From the NCBI RefSeq assembly GCF_010093625.1, contig NW_022985398.1, positions 234,266 through 298,265 of the forward strand: 64,000 nt of DNA, written 5' to 3'. The stretch is from Macroventuria anomochaeta (Eukaryota > Ascomycota > Dothideomycetes > Pleosporales > Didymellaceae). Positions 1 to 12,323 of the stretch are shown here, one piece after another. Position numbers and translations under genes: made by a program. The first letter of the stretch is position 1, and each line of letters opens with the position of its first letter. Below the pieces are notes generated by a model. It made no database searches and had not been told where the DNA came from. It saw only the letters and a list, made by a program, of their open reading frames with translations.

Positions 1-2716
1 CCTACTTCTAGTTCTTGCATATCGCACACACGACGATGACGACAACCCCATCGAAACGACTCCACGACGCGGCATGCACCGACGCGCGAATGGCTTGTCT
101 CCTGAGCTCAAACTCATCGATGCTGTCACTCAGGAGGAAGTTGAGGTTGACTCTCTGACAGTCAGCAGATACGAGACTCTTTCGGCAGCCGATTACCATC
201 TGGGAACACTATATGTACCGCATCCAAAGGCCATGACGCCTGCACAAAAGAGCGCACTCGAGGCCATTGGGGGAGGAATCTGGGACGCCGGTGTCAGCGC
301 GACGAGGATCTTCAGTTCTGGTGCCAGTGTTCTCAGCCTACCAATAGGTTCAGAGTCAAGACCGGCATCATTGTCGTCGGCCAGCGGCACTGTGCCATCT
401 GCGGCCGCTCGTGGACGACAAACGCCGGTACACCCTAATGCTGCGACAGCTGGTCTCAAGGTCTTTATCCACAGTCCGTATGACTGTGTGCTGGCAATAA
501 AGCGAGATCTGGCAGACCATTTCAGCTGGGAACTAGAGCATGAGAACTACAAAGATGCTTGGGAGCTTCTGGAAGATCACCCAGAAGTTATTAGCTCTGC
601 CAGCCAGTCGGTGACGGAAACCTCGCCAGCCAGCACGCCGGCCCAGAAGCGAGGAAGCCTGCAAGACTTCTTCGCTGATGAGACTGAATCTCAAGACACT
701 GTCTCTGCCGTGAGAGTGAATCAAAACACTGCTATTGAGAAAGAGAAGCGACGCGTTGGTGATCTCTGGGTACAGCAGCTGGTGAACGCAGGCGACTGGA
801 AAGAAGCTGGTAAAGTTGCCGGTCGTGTCTTAGGCACCTCTGCCAAATGGGAGCATTGGGTCTGGAAGTTCGCGCAGACGAATCATTTCAACGAAATCTC
901 ACCCTACATCCCAACCAAACAGATGCAGCCACCGCTGCCATCCATGGTGTACGAAGTAATTCTTGGACATTACATCATCAACGATCGGATACGATTCAAG
1001 CATCTGCTTGAAGCATGGGATCCAGATCTCTTCGACATCAACAGCGTGATCGAAGCTATCAAGGCCAAGCTGAACGCTGGAGATGTCACCGAAGACTCGA
1101 TCGAGGGTAACGAACAAGGCCGCGACTGGCGAATACTGCAAGATGGTCTTGCCAAGCTCTATCTTGCAAGTGGTCGCCAGAGAGAAGCACTGCGCTACTA
1201 CATACGCCTGCAAAACGCCGATGCTGCTATGGGCATCATTCGTGACTTCCATCTCGTGGAGGCTGTCAGGGACGACATCCCTGGCTTTATTCTGCTGCGT
1301 GTGTCGAGAGAGCAGATGGCATCAGCACCTCTACAAGAGCTGGAAGAGGCATCATTGGAGACCATTGAAGTGCTTGTCGAGGAAGGTTGTCGTGGAACCA
1401 TTCCAGCTGACGATGTCGTCACCCAGCTTCAAGAGAGCAAGAAAAGGGACTCGTTCCAACCATTTCTGTTCTTCTACCTCCGACGCCTGTGGAAGCCAGA
1501 ACTACACGAGCGCAAAGCCAGAACGGCGAAAGAGCGAGTTGCTGAAGACCGCCTGGCTGCAGATGGCAAGATCGTGGCCGAAGGTTTCTCTGACCTTATG
1601 GTTGAGCTGCTTGCTGAGTACGACCGCGCACTATTGATGGAGTTCCTCCGCAAGTCGCAAAGCTTCGATTTGAGCAAGGCCACGGCTATCTGCGAGAGCA
1701 GAGAGTACATCCCAGAGCTTGTGTAAGTGTCCACTTATCGATCTGTACTGTTCACCGCTAATATTCTCAGACACATACTCTCAAAAACCGGTCAGACTAA
1801 GCGCGCCTTGTACCTGATCATCGAGAAACTTTCAGATGTCAGCTTTGCCATATCGTTTGCGAAAGAACAGGACGATCCAGATCTGTGGAACGACTTGCTT
1901 GACTATTCTATGGACAAGCCGCAGTTCATCAGAGGGTTACTTGCAGAAGTCGGTACAGCCATCGACCCCATCCAACTCGTCCGCCGCATCCCCGAGGGTC
2001 TGGAGATTGAAGGTCTGAGAGACGGCATCGGCCGCATGGTCCGTGAATATGAAATCCAACACTCCATCTCAGAAGGTGTAGCGAAGGTGCTGCGCGGTGA
2101 AGTCGCAGCTGGCATGGACACACTTCGTGCAGGACAAAAGCGAGGCGTCAAGTTTGAAGTCATACCGTGTGATGATGATTCAGATGCTTTGCAAGAGAAG
2201 CTGCCTGGTGCACAGAATGGGCTACCAAAGGGCAAAGAAGTCGATCTGAGACCCAGGGGCGTTGACCCAAAGACGGCTGCAAAGGTGCTCAGCAGCGGTA
2301 ACAACACAGTAGCTACCTCGACAAACCCAACTCCTGTCCCTGACCCTGCACCAGCAGAGGATCCGAACGTTGAGGCTCCACCAGGTCACTGCACAGGCTG
2401 CCGTGAGGCCTTCATCCTGCCCACCGCAGAAGAGGAAGAGGTTATGGACACACCGCTGCCAAAGTCTCGAGATACACTAGTTGGCTTTGCATGCGGTCAC
2501 GTCTTCCATCTTAGCTGCTTGCTGCCAGAGACGAGCGCTAGTGCTAGTGTCGCTGCAACACTTCAGCAGCAACTCGCCAATGATGCTTTGGAGAGTGGCG
2601 GCAGATGGAGCAGGAGTGTCGGTGCGAAGGTTGCGCACGCACATGTTATCAAGAGCGCGATAGGGCGTGGGTGCGTTGTTTGTCGTGAGCGGGAAGGTAT
2701 GGTCGGCGATGACTAG
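1..2716 (+). CDS. VPS41: VPS41, HOPS complex subunit (5' end outside window)
   Basis: This is the C-terminal part of vacuolar protein sorting 41, the HOPS subunit that tethers Rab7/Ypt7 membranes to the vacuole. Two exons are visible, <1-1722 and 1771-2716. The 48-nt intron (gtaagt..ctcag) restores the frame as E-L-V-H-I-L-S-K. The reading frame is open to the left edge, so the N-terminal beta-propeller lies outside. The visible part has a helical clathrin-heavy-chain-like repeat region (for example KTGQTKRALYLIIEKL and EQDDPDLWNDLLDYSMDKP, strongly conserved in VPS41). It ends in a RING-H2-like zinc module: C-x2-C (GHCTGCREAF), then C-G-H-V-F-H-L-S-C, then C-V-V-C. The inserted acidic/proline linkers are typical of filamentous fungi. 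It converges with the J-domain gene downstream. The ATG at 74 is internal and not the start. Confidence 0.93.
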
Positions 2717-3329
2717 TACAGCATGCAAGGGAAAGGAGCCGTAGGTGCCATGTATATAGAAGCATATTGGATAAGAAGCACGCTTGGAGGCATTCAGCAC
2801 TGTGTTGCAAGGAACCCAATCGAAGAAGATTTGACAATGAGGGATGGGTGCCATGAAAAACGATGTTGTGGCAGCGGTGGCCTTGTAAGTGAAGTGAAGG
2901 TGAAGCCAAGCTCACGTGGACGATGTCGTTGATCGGGAATGCTCCAGGCTGCGCCTTGTGGCCCGTCTCTTTTTCCACCACACGCGCGCCGCTGCCCTAC
3001 AATCTCGACGCCCGGCCTTCGAGCGCGAGAGTTTTCCCTCTGCGACTCATCTCTTTGCGTCATTAAAAGTCCTACCACGACTATCGAGATCGTACCCTCC
3101 GGGGCGGCGAACGAGGATGGTACGGTACGAGTATGATAGATGACGTAGGAAGCAAACGCATAAACAGCAGATGGGTGACTGGAATCTTGAAGTTGCAGCG
3201 GAAGACTCGCAAAGTCTCCTTTGATATTATGCGTGAACGTCAAGAGACTGGCTCTATCAAGACGTCTACTATACAAACCAGCCGAAGCCTTAACTCCAAA
3301 TATCCACAGACAAGAACAGGAAAGAAGTC
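2717..3329. other. intergenic, convergent 3' regions
   Basis: This 613-bp stretch lies between two convergent genes and should hold both 3' UTRs. I see no convincing coding sequence; the open frames on either strand lack protein character. Confidence 0.6.
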
Positions 3330-4886
3330 TTAGAACCCAAACGGATTACCACCACCCTGCTGGAACTTGAAGCTACCGCCGCCACCAGGGAAGCCGCCAC
3401 CTTGCCTAAACATGAACTGCTGCCCACCGAACGGCGAGCCCTGGAATGGGTTACCGCCCTGCTGCTGCTCCGGGTTGTTTGGGTCATCACCGCGGTCAAA
3501 GCGTTCCTTCAGCTCTGGATCAGACAGGACCTCGTACGCCTCGTTGACGGCTGCCATCTTCTTCTGTGCATCCTCGGGCGTCATGCCCTGCGCGCCCGCC
3601 TTGTCTGGATGGTACATCTTCGTCGCCTTGCGCCACGCCTTCTTGATCTCGCGCTCGTCGGCGTCGCGTGTCAGGCCGAGGACCTTGTAGTAGTCTTTTG
3701 TCTTTGAGCGCTTGAGGAGGGTGTGTGCTTTCTGGAGCAGTTCTTGGATGCGCTGGTGTTGGTGGTGTTCTTTTGCGTGGTCGAGGGTGCGGATTGCCTC
3801 TTCGAACTCATCCTTTTCGAGTTCGCGTTGGGCGCGGTTGAGCAGGCCGTGGAGCGAGTCCGGGTTGAGAGTCAGGGCTTCGGTGCAGTAGGGCGCGCCC
3901 TTCTTCATGTTGTTCATCTCGTTGTAGGCTTCGCAGGTCATCTCGACGAGCTGAGTGTAGAGACCGTGCGGCGAGTTCTTGTAGATGTAGCCAGCTTCGA
4001 CGTAGTCCTGGAAGTCCTGCTTGACCTCCTTCAGCAGACCGGGGTCCTCCTCGCCGCGGTCAATCAGGAGCTTCGATGCAGTTGCGAACTGCCGTCTCTC
4101 GAAGTTGTTCTTGAGCTTCTTGATGTCCTTCTCGAGGTTCTTCTCTCGTCTCCTGAGCTTCATGCAGGGCTTGGAGTCTGGGTCAGACTGCAGACATTGT
4201 GCGATGTGCTTCAGGCCCTTCTCTGTCTCGCCGAGGGAGTAGAATGCCATAGCTGAGCTCTGGAGGTGGGGCTCGACGTCGCCCTTGTTGATTTGCAGGA
4301 GGTGCTGCAGGTCGGCGATACCCTCGACTACTTCGCCCTTCTCGAACCGACATCGAGCCCTGGTCTTGCGGATGTCGTACGCTCCACCCGCTACTACGAT
4401 GGCTGTCCCGGCCTGCTGGATGCAAGCGTCCCAGTCGCCCTTCTCGGCCGCCTCTTGTGCAACGATAGCAGCACCCTGTGCCTCTTCAAGCTGCGCGATC
4501 TCATCTGCCTTGTTTGCTGCCTCGTAGTCCTTGCGCGCAGCGACCCAATCGGCCTTCCTCGCCTTTATCTTGGCCCTCTGCAGCAGCGCACCCTCGAAGC
4601 CAGGCTTCAGATCCAGTACCTTGTTGAAGTCGTGCTCCGCCTGCTGCGTCCTGCCGAGCGAGAGGTAGGCAGCACCGCGCCGGAAGAAGGTCAGGTAGTT
4701 CTTGGGGTCTCGGGAGATGGCGACGTCGAAGTAGGTGAGCGCATCTTGCGTGTTTCCGGAAGCGAGCTTAACGCTGGCGTCCTTGATCAGCTGCGACACG
4801 GGCGTATCGGCCGGAATGTCAGCGGGAGACAGTGCGCTTGCGAGAGGGAGCAGGCCCAGGGCTAGTGAGGATAGTCGGAGTATCAT
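3330..4886 (-). CDS. ER-lumenal TPR + J-domain co-chaperone (P58IPK/DNAJC3 type)
   Basis: A single-exon gene of 518 codons. The N-terminus is a clear signal peptide (MILRLSSLALGLLPLASALS). A series of TPR helices follows (residues about 25-390; for example DALTYFDVAISRDPKNYLTF and KVLDLKPGFEGALLQRAKIK). A J domain follows at about 395-470, starting DYYKVLGLTRDADEREIKKA with the HPD tripeptide (MYHPDKAG) that stimulates Hsp70 ATPase. The tail is rich in glycine and phenylalanine (GGNPFQGSPFGGQQ). TPRs plus a C-terminal J domain behind a signal peptide is the DNAJC3/P58IPK arrangement, which delivers unfolded clients to BiP in the ER. I see no KDEL-type retention signal; the protein ends GGNPFGF. 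It is divergent from the glucosidase gene, with 397 bp between the two starts. Confidence 0.92.
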   Translation of the reverse strand: MILRLSSLALGLLPLASALSPADIPADTPVSQLIKDASVKLASGNTQDALTYFDVAISRDPKNYLTFFRRGAAYLSLGRTQQAEHDFNKVLDLKPGFEGALLQRAKIKARKADWVAARKDYEAANKADEIAQLEEAQGAAIVAQEAAEKGDWDACIQQAGTAIVVAGGAYDIRKTRARCRFEKGEVVEGIADLQHLLQINKGDVEPHLQSSAMAFYSLGETEKGLKHIAQCLQSDPDSKPCMKLRRREKNLEKDIKKLKNNFERRQFATASKLLIDRGEEDPGLLKEVKQDFQDYVEAGYIYKNSPHGLYTQLVEMTCEAYNEMNNMKKGAPYCTEALTLNPDSLHGLLNRAQRELEKDEFEEAIRTLDHAKEHHQHQRIQELLQKAHTLLKRSKTKDYYKVLGLTRDADEREIKKAWRKATKMYHPDKAGAQGMTPEDAQKKMAAVNEAYEVLSDPELKERFDRGDDPNNPEQQQGGNPFQGSPFGGQQFMFRQGGGFPGGGGSFKFQQGGGNPFGF

Positions 4887-5283
4887 GGTGGCGAGGTGCA
4901 GCAGTGGAATGAGTGGCGGTGGGTACGAAACGTTGGAAAGACAACAACCGGAGGAACGCGCAGGTGTGAGCGTGCTAGGGCATGGAAGGCGCGGGCTTGG
5001 TGGCTTATATGAGGTCTTCGAATGCGACAGGTGAAAGTTGTCCTTTCAGCGACCTCCAGGGTCCGCAGCTGCATGAACGACCAAACTAACCCGAAGGCGG
5101 CAGGGGTCCCCTGTCATGCACAATACGCAACAACTACTGATGACGCCTGCCGGATACGATGCGAGCGCGCGGACAGGCAGTCCAAGACCTACTAGACATT
5201 CAAAGACGCCCGCTCTCGCCTTTTCCTCTCAGAGCCTTCCCTCGCTCCGTCTCCTGTTATTCTAGATAGCGCTACACGTAGTC
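4887..5283. promoter_or_regulatory. shared divergent promoter region
   Basis: These 397 bp separate two divergent start codons (J-domain co-chaperone on the minus strand, glucosidase on the plus strand), so both promoters must lie here. The part before the plus-strand ATG is pyrimidine-rich (about 5215-5270), as is usual for fungal transcription starts. No TATA box is clear. Confidence 0.5.
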
Positions 5284-7645
5284 ATGTCGCAAATGAGACT
5301 GCGCATCGACGGGCGGACATTCCGCGATCCCCAGAACCGTGAGGTCACGCTCCATGGCATCAATTGCGCCGCCGACGCGAAGTTCCCCGCAACCCCAGAT
5401 CTACCCTCGCATGTTTCCGAGAAGTTCTTTGACGGCAACAACGTCTCCTTTGTCAACCGGCCGTTCTGTGTAGAAGATGCTGGCACACACTTTTCACGAC
5501 TGAGAAGTTGGGGCTACAACACGTTACGATATATCTTTACATGGGAGGCGATAGAACATGCAGGGCCAGGAAGGTACGACGAGGAGTGGATAGATCACAC
5601 CATATCAGTGCTGAGGAAAGCAAAAGAGTATGGGTTCTACATCTTCATGGACCCGCATCAGGATGTGGTGAGTACCATCTGTGGGTGCTAGGGGACTCGA
5701 CTGACCCTTTGCAGTGGTCAAGATTCTCTGGAGGCTCGGGAGCGCCCATGTGGACACTCTACGCATGCGGCCTCGATCCTCAACACTTCGCCGTCACCGA
5801 GGCATCACTCGTTCAGAACACCTACCCGGAGCCAGACAAGTTCCCCAAGATGATCTGGGCCACCAACTACACGCGACTCGCATGCCAGGTCATTTTCACA
5901 CTGTTCTTTGGTGGACGAGACTTTGCGCCAAAGGCCATCATCGATGGCAAGAACATCCAGGATTACCTTACAGACCATTACATCGGAGCTGTCGAACACC
6001 TCGCCAAGCGCATCCATGATGCAGGCGACCTCGAGTACGACCCAATTGTTGGATGGGAAAGTTTGAACGAGCCCAACAAAGGCTTGATCAGCTACCAGGA
6101 CATTACTGTCATCCCCAAGGAGCAGCAACTAAAGAAGGGCACAACACCTACCGCGTGGCAAGCTATACTAACCGGATCTGGTCGTGCTTGCGAGGTTGAG
6201 ACTTGGGACTTCGGTGGCATGGGACCATACAAGTCAGGAACAGCTCTGATCGACCCCGAGGGCAAGTCAGCATGGCTGCCAAAGGACTACGACGAAACCC
6301 ATCATGGCTGGAAGCGTGATCCTGGCTGGAAGCTTGGCGAATGCATCTGGGCGCAACATGACGTTTGGGATCCAACAACCGACACCCTTCTCAAGAAGGA
6401 CCATTTTGGGAAAGACCCCAAGAATGGCGCCACAATTGACACGGAATATTTCACGAACCACTACTGGATGGTGCATTACCGAGCCTACAGCAAGATGATC
6501 AAATCAATCTTCCCTGACTCGCTCATGTTCTTCCAGCCACCGGTGCTCGAGATACCACCCAGGATCAAGGGGACTTCGGATGATGACCCCAACATCATCT
6601 TCTCGCCGCATTTCTACGACGGCATCACGTTGTTGACCAAGAAGTGGAACCGAGTGTGGAACATTGATGTCTTCGGCGTGCTGCGAGGGAAGTACTTGAC
6701 GCCTGCATTTGCTATCAAGATTGGAGAGAACGCGATCAGGAACTGCTTTGCCCATCAGCTGAAGGCTATTCGGGAAGAAGGCACCGAGTATATGGGTGTG
6801 CACCCTTGCATATTCACCGAAATCGGCATTCCCTACGACATGGACGACAAGTACGCATACAAGACTGGCAACTATAGCAGTCAAATCGCTGCTCTAGATG
6901 CCAACCACTTTGCGCTGGAGGAGAGTCAGGCAAATGGGTTCGCGCTCTGGACCTACGTCACAACAGCAAGTTAAGATTCTGCCCAGCACGCGAGCTATAC
7001 ACTGACATCGGACAGAACACACACTACTGGGGCGACCAATGGAACGGTGAAGATCTGTCGATATTCTCACTGGACGACAAAGCGGTGCCGGCCGGTGCCT
7101 TCTCACCCTTGGATTCCCGTGCGTCGCTCGACACCACTTCTCCTTCCTTTTCAAGAGCTCAAGCATCGACAGATAATCTCAGCGTGACACCGAGCACGCT
7201 CAAGAAGACCATCACAGAAGATCGCATGAGCTCGAGCAGGCGAGAAGGCGATGTTGCAGGGTTACGCGCGGCCGAGGCATTCATTCGTCCCACACCTGTC
7301 GTTGTACATGGAGACATATCGTCTTACGGCTTCGACCTGAAGACATGCACATTCAAGCTTGCTCTGCACGCACCAAGTTCGACGCCAGAGGATGCACCAA
7401 CGGTCATCTACCTACCAGAGTTCCATTACCCAACATCGACAGTGGAGGTCAGCGGTGGGACCTGGGAGATCAGCTCGGACGACAAGGATGGAGCTTTGAA
7501 GCAGACGCTGCGATGGCGACATGCTGAAGGCGATCAGACCATTATCGTAAAGGGTGTTGTAAGGAAACAAGGTGGTGCGCTAGGGACAGAAGAAGACGAG
7601 GGGTATCTGCAGCAGTGCCGGAAGCAGAGCTGTGCGGTTATGTAG
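5284..7645 (+). CDS. GH5 glucosidase (steryl-glucoside/glucosylceramide type, EGCrP2/Egh1-like)
   Basis: Three exons, 5284-5667, 5715-6965 and 7016-7645, give 754 residues. The first intron is GT-AG (47 nt). The second (50 nt) only keeps the frame if it starts with GCAAGT, a GC-AG intron, joining YVTT to NTHYWGDQWNGED. The protein has the glycoside hydrolase 5 hallmarks: an early RIDGRTFRDPQNREVTLHGI strand, FMDPHQDVWSRFSGGSGAP, the acid/base glutamate in W-E-S-L-N-E-P (about residue 247) and the nucleophile in F-T-E-I-G-I-P (about 497). This pattern matches fungal endoglycoceramidase-related proteins that hydrolyse ergosteryl-beta-glucoside or glucosylceramide; the exact substrate is inferred. 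The C-terminus is Q-S-C-A-V-M, a canonical CaaX prenylation box. There is no signal peptide, so a cytosolic, membrane-tethered enzyme is plausible. Confidence 0.9.
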
Positions 7646-8402
7646 ATGCAAGCATCGAGGACGATCATCAGACCATGGTTACACGACTTCCCCGCGACGG
7701 GTATCCCCCCTCCACATGCGCAGATACAATCCTGGGCGACGATGTCGGCTATCGGTGCTCAGCATGTGTGTGCAGCGAGGTCTAGCCCATCAGCATCCAC
7801 TCTGATGTAATGTCGTTCGACTCTCAGGTCACGCCGTCAGCATTGTTTGCGCGCAAATTGTTCGGACCTGCCGTCGCACCTGATGCTCAGCGTACTCTCC
7901 AGAGCTGTGGCGCGGTCGATCGATGGGCAAATGTATATAGAACCTGGTTTTGCACGGTGGACCTTTGACATGAGTAGCTTTCTGAACCTGCCTGCTAGGC
8001 AGCTGACACCGCGACGCGTTTGATTTGCACGTCAGCCTACGAGACGCGTCTGTGAGACGGCGACGTGAATAATGAGTCTCGTCTCGTCACCGTACATTGC
8101 ACACAGCAGTGCACCATGTTTATGCAGCCAGCGACCGTGTGCTAACACGTTGCATCCTTCACCGGCTTTTGGCTTGAGCGGTCACGGCGGGCGCGCCAAA
8201 GCTTTCTCTCCCAAACTTGTGCCTCCTCCATTCTCTCTCCCGGTACGGATTGCCCGAAAGCACCCCCACGTCCCAAACAGCGAGATCTCCGCAACAACCA
8301 GCATCACCTCGACCTGCACCCGTATTAACCAAGGAACAGGACGTTTTTTCAGGGCTCGGCCTAGCCCCGCGAAAGCTGCATACCTCGGCAGCCGCCCCCA
8401 CG
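7646..8402. other. intergenic with exportin promoter
   Basis: These 757 bp hold the glucosidase 3' UTR and the leader of the exportin gene. Two ACGCGT hexamers (8014-8019 and 8044-8049), the core of the MluI cell-cycle box, lie 30 bp apart about 360-390 bp before the exportin ATG; whether they work is unknown. The exportin frame is open upstream of 8403 but has no ATG before that position. Confidence 0.5.
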
Positions 8403-11400
8403 ATGAACGCTGCGGCGGACGGAGCCCCGCAAGCCCTCCAGGATGGCGGCGGTGGTGGTGCACCGCAGAGCAACGGCCACACCTCCGACTTCTCACAGGT
8501 CTTAGAAGCCATACAAGCCGTCTATGCACCTACCTCGAGCAACGATACACGCCGTCAAGCGACCGAATACCTCGAGCAAGCAAAGCGGGACCCCAACGCA
8601 CCGTCGCATGGCTACACACTGGCCGCCGACCAGTCGCAGCTTGTGCACGTCAGATACTATGGCCTCGGTCTGCTGGAGTATTCGATCAAGTACAACTGGG
8701 ACGAGTTCACCGCCGACCAGGGCGCCGTGCTGAAGGACTACGTGCTTGAGCTCGCAAGGAACGTCACAGAGAACGATCAGGTGTACTTCAGGAACAAAGT
8801 CGCGCAGCTGTGGACAGAAGTCGCGAAGCGAAGCTGGGGCGCAGAGTGGCTGAACATGGACGAGCAGCTCGTATCCCTCTGGACGAGGTCACTACACCAC
8901 CAAGCCATCGTACTCTACGTCCTCGAAACGCTATCTGAGGAGGTCTTCAACCGCGAAGATGCTACGGCGGGCCTTCGAGGCAGCGATCTGGGTCGCGCGT
9001 GCGTCGAGATCTTCACGCCACTACAGGTGCTGCAGGAGCAGCTGCCTACACGAGACAAGAGTCTGGACGTGCGGTGTGGGGACGAAGGGTGGCTGAAGAG
9101 GCTGTGCGACAACTTGAGCTGGTGCCTGGGGCAAGACTACCAGAATCAAGAGGCAATTCGGTCGTCTGGCGCCAAGACGATCAATGCGCTGCGAGCTGCT
9201 ATGCCGTGGATCATTCCCAAGGCAATAGCTGCGACTGGCGTCATTGAGGCGGTTTGCAAGGCGCTTTCAATTCCAGTAGTGGAGCTGCAACTGGTATGGA
9301 ACGTCTCGATCGTGGACGCGATCAATACTAACATGTATAGGCCGCCGTCGAAGTCTTGCAGTCCATCTACAGCCGAAGCCATCTTCACGATGACGAGTTC
9401 CAGGAGCTGGTCTGCCCAATGTTCACACCTGGCAGCGTCTCGCTGCTGCGTGAGGTATACAGCTGGACATTATCAGACATGAACATCGACGACCTGGACG
9501 ACCAGAAGTATACGCTGTGCAAGAAGCTGTCAGAGGTAAACAACCCCTGTTCACTTCAGTGTACCCCTGAGATCTGACTAATCCCCTCTGCAGTTGGCTA
9601 ACAGCCTTGGTTTGTTCATCGAGCAAAAGCCACAGAACATCCCCGAAGGCAGTGATCTTGCCGGTATCTTCGGTTTTCTCTACGACATCCTACGTAACCC
9701 TAGCCTCGTCGTCTCAATACCTGTGCTCCACTGCTGGACGAAGCTACTGCGGTCACGCGCCGTGCGAGATTCCGAAGTGGTTACCTCAATGGTTGGAGGC
9801 CTTCTGGAAACATGTTGTGCACGTCTTATCCGCTATGAGTCGTTGCCTGAGGACACAGAAGACGTCACCTTACAGTTCTTGAACGAGGATATCGACACGG
9901 TGCCAGAACGTCATGCCTTCCTGGGCAACTACCGTAGGTTTTGTGCAGACATTATCGAGGTCCTTGTCCGGAGAACTCCGGTCGAGGCTATGCAACACAT
10001 CCTTAGCCAAGCCACCAACATGCTCTCAAATCTTTACAGCGACAAGCCTGCCTTCCAGCCGCAGACCTTCTCCAAACATTCCGCTGCCGTTCTGCAAGTC
10101 GATGCTCAGGTCACAGTCATCGACGCGGCAATCAAGGGCTACTTGAAATGGCTCAACACGCAAGGCGAAGACATGCAAGAAGATGAGCGAAAGCGCGCGA
10201 CTATGGAGAACTCCTTCGAAGAATGGGGGCGGCAAATTCTGCAAGCACGATTCGAAGACCCTGAGATCGCGAAGAAGGTCATTTCGCTCATGTCTACATT
10301 CTCAACCAAAGCATTACCAGATCGCTCTGCCTTCGCACTGAGTTTCCTTGAGTACATGCTCACCATCCGACTTGCCGACAACCCCGAGTTCGCCCAGTAC
10401 TCAGATGCAGTCAAGGATCTTGAGCGCATTTGCAGTCTGGAGATGCAAAAGCTGGCGATGAAGTTCGCCGATGATTTCATGAACGTATACAACCAACTAG
10501 AGAACAAGGTCAACGAGATGATCGCTGACCCCACGACCGACGAACGCCAGCGGATGGCTTACTCCGCTTTTCTTTTCATTATCATTCATAGATGCACGAC
10601 ATTAGACAAGGCTACACAAGAACAACGCATGAGGCAGATGTTGAATCAGGTCGAGGACGCATGGAATAACGATGGGTTCTCCAAGTCCATCTCAGGTTTC
10701 CAGTCCTTCTGTGCCATACTCGGAATGGGCCAATTGCCGGAGTTTCTCTCCGCAAACAACTTCCGCGGTGTGCAGGACTGGTCAAACCAGCCGCTAGGAA
10801 GCGACGGTCAAGCTTTGCAAGCTGCAGTCCTTGAGCGATCGCAACAACTTCCGTTACGATTGACCAAGACCCTGCTTGCGGCTTCGACTGAGAAGTTGCG
10901 GGATGGCTCTCCGGCGTACGAGACTGCTGCTGCGTTGTGGGCAGAAGCAATTCCAACGCTGCTTCCCAACCTTCTGCAACTTGTCAGTCACGCCCAAGCG
11001 TTCAACGACATCGACAGCAACTGGTCGCACCTACCGCCTGAGCTGCAGCAGGTCATTCGCAGGGTGCTGACAGATCGCTTCTGGCAGGCTGGCATCTCGA
11101 CAGAGAGCAGAGATGACTTCTTTGCGAGAGTCAGTGGCTCGAAGTCAACCTACGAAGGCTTCGCATCGACGATTAGAGGTACCGTGCGACAAATCAGAGA
11201 AAGTTCGTACTACATCCTGTACTCTCTGACAAAGTTCCGAGACCATTTCTACGGCATCTCAGAACTTCCTGGGCCGCTAAGCCATGCACTGTTCGGCCAC
11301 GCTCACGCCCTGACAGCACACCACCTGTCTGTTCTCTTGACCGTCTCAACACATCTTATCGAAGGATGTCCAGCGCATCTTCGGTCACACTTTCTGCCGC

Positions 11401-12323
11401 CCATGGTTCAAGGGCTGTTCAGGGAGCTGGATAGGAAGATCTCCGCTGAGTGGAATGAGGTTGCTCGCCAGGTAGCGGAGTCGGGGGACAACGACAACTT
11501 GACAGATGAGATGAAGACCGAGAGCATCCTTCGCCAACTCACATACTCATCTGTCTCGCTTGTCGCTGTCCTCCTTGACTCGAGACAAGGTACGTCCAAC
11601 CCCGTGATGGCTTCCACCCATTGACTTTGTTGTCGTCGTCGTAGATGCTCGTGCCTTCTCCGTGATTACACATGGCAGCGCTAACATGATACAGAGTTCG
11701 GCCGTTCGGAAGACCAAACACAACGAGACAACAGCGGACCCCCAATGTGCGACTTCCTCCTCTCCACTCCTGCCGTCCTCGAACCCATCCTCATGTTCTG
11801 CAACTCCACAATCCGCGTCCGCGACACTCGCTCAGTCGTCACCATCGTCCGCGTCCTGCGCACCCTTCTCCCACGCTTCAAAGAAAAATCTCCGATCCGC
11901 GACTACTTCTGCAACGACATCCTCAAATCGGCAATCACATCGCTCCACGAGCCCTACTTCGTCGACTGCCAGAAGGAACTCGCGTCCCTCATCGCAGGCA
12001 TCATCCACCTCGACGAAGACATCCCGCGCTCCATCATCCTCTCGCTGCCGGGCATGGGCGACCAGTACCGCGTTGACCGCCGTCTTTCGAAACTGAGAGG
12101 GAGCAACAGGAGCGATGAGCGCATGCAACGCTCTATCGTGCTCGATCTGCTGAGCAGCATCAAGGGTGTTAGTATTCATGAGCAGGGCAAAATCCAGCGT
12201 AGTGCACCGAAGAAGCGGAGCGCAGCTATGGAGCAGTACATGGCTATCGACCAGGTACCTGCTATTGTAAGAGGTACCAGCCCGGGACTCGCGGGTGTGG
12301 CGGATATGTTTGGAGAGTCGTAG
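8403..12323 (+). CDS. exportin-5/Msn5-type karyopherin
   Basis: Four exons, 8403-9293, 9341-9535, 9594-11589 and 11695-12323, give 1236 residues, normal for this family. All introns are GT-AG. The first has a textbook TACTAAC branch site just before its acceptor; the third is longer (105 nt). The protein is an all-helical HEAT-repeat karyopherin: an importin-beta N-terminal segment (ATEYLEQAKRDPNAPSHGY, HVRYYGLGLLEYSIKYNWDE, ARNVTENDQVYFRNKVAQLW) followed by exportin-5-like repeats ending GTSPGLAGVADMFGES. Msn5/exportin-5 proteins carry phosphorylated cargo out of the nucleus in yeast, and double-stranded RNA or tRNA in animals. I chose the ATG at 8403 because it is the first ATG in the open frame; it is followed by a low-complexity A/G-rich stretch. 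Confidence 0.9.

Noticed and set aside
8217..8402. N-terminal extension of the exportin resembling a mitochondrial presequence
   Set aside because: The extended frame starts with TTG, not ATG, and a nuclear karyopherin would not need it.
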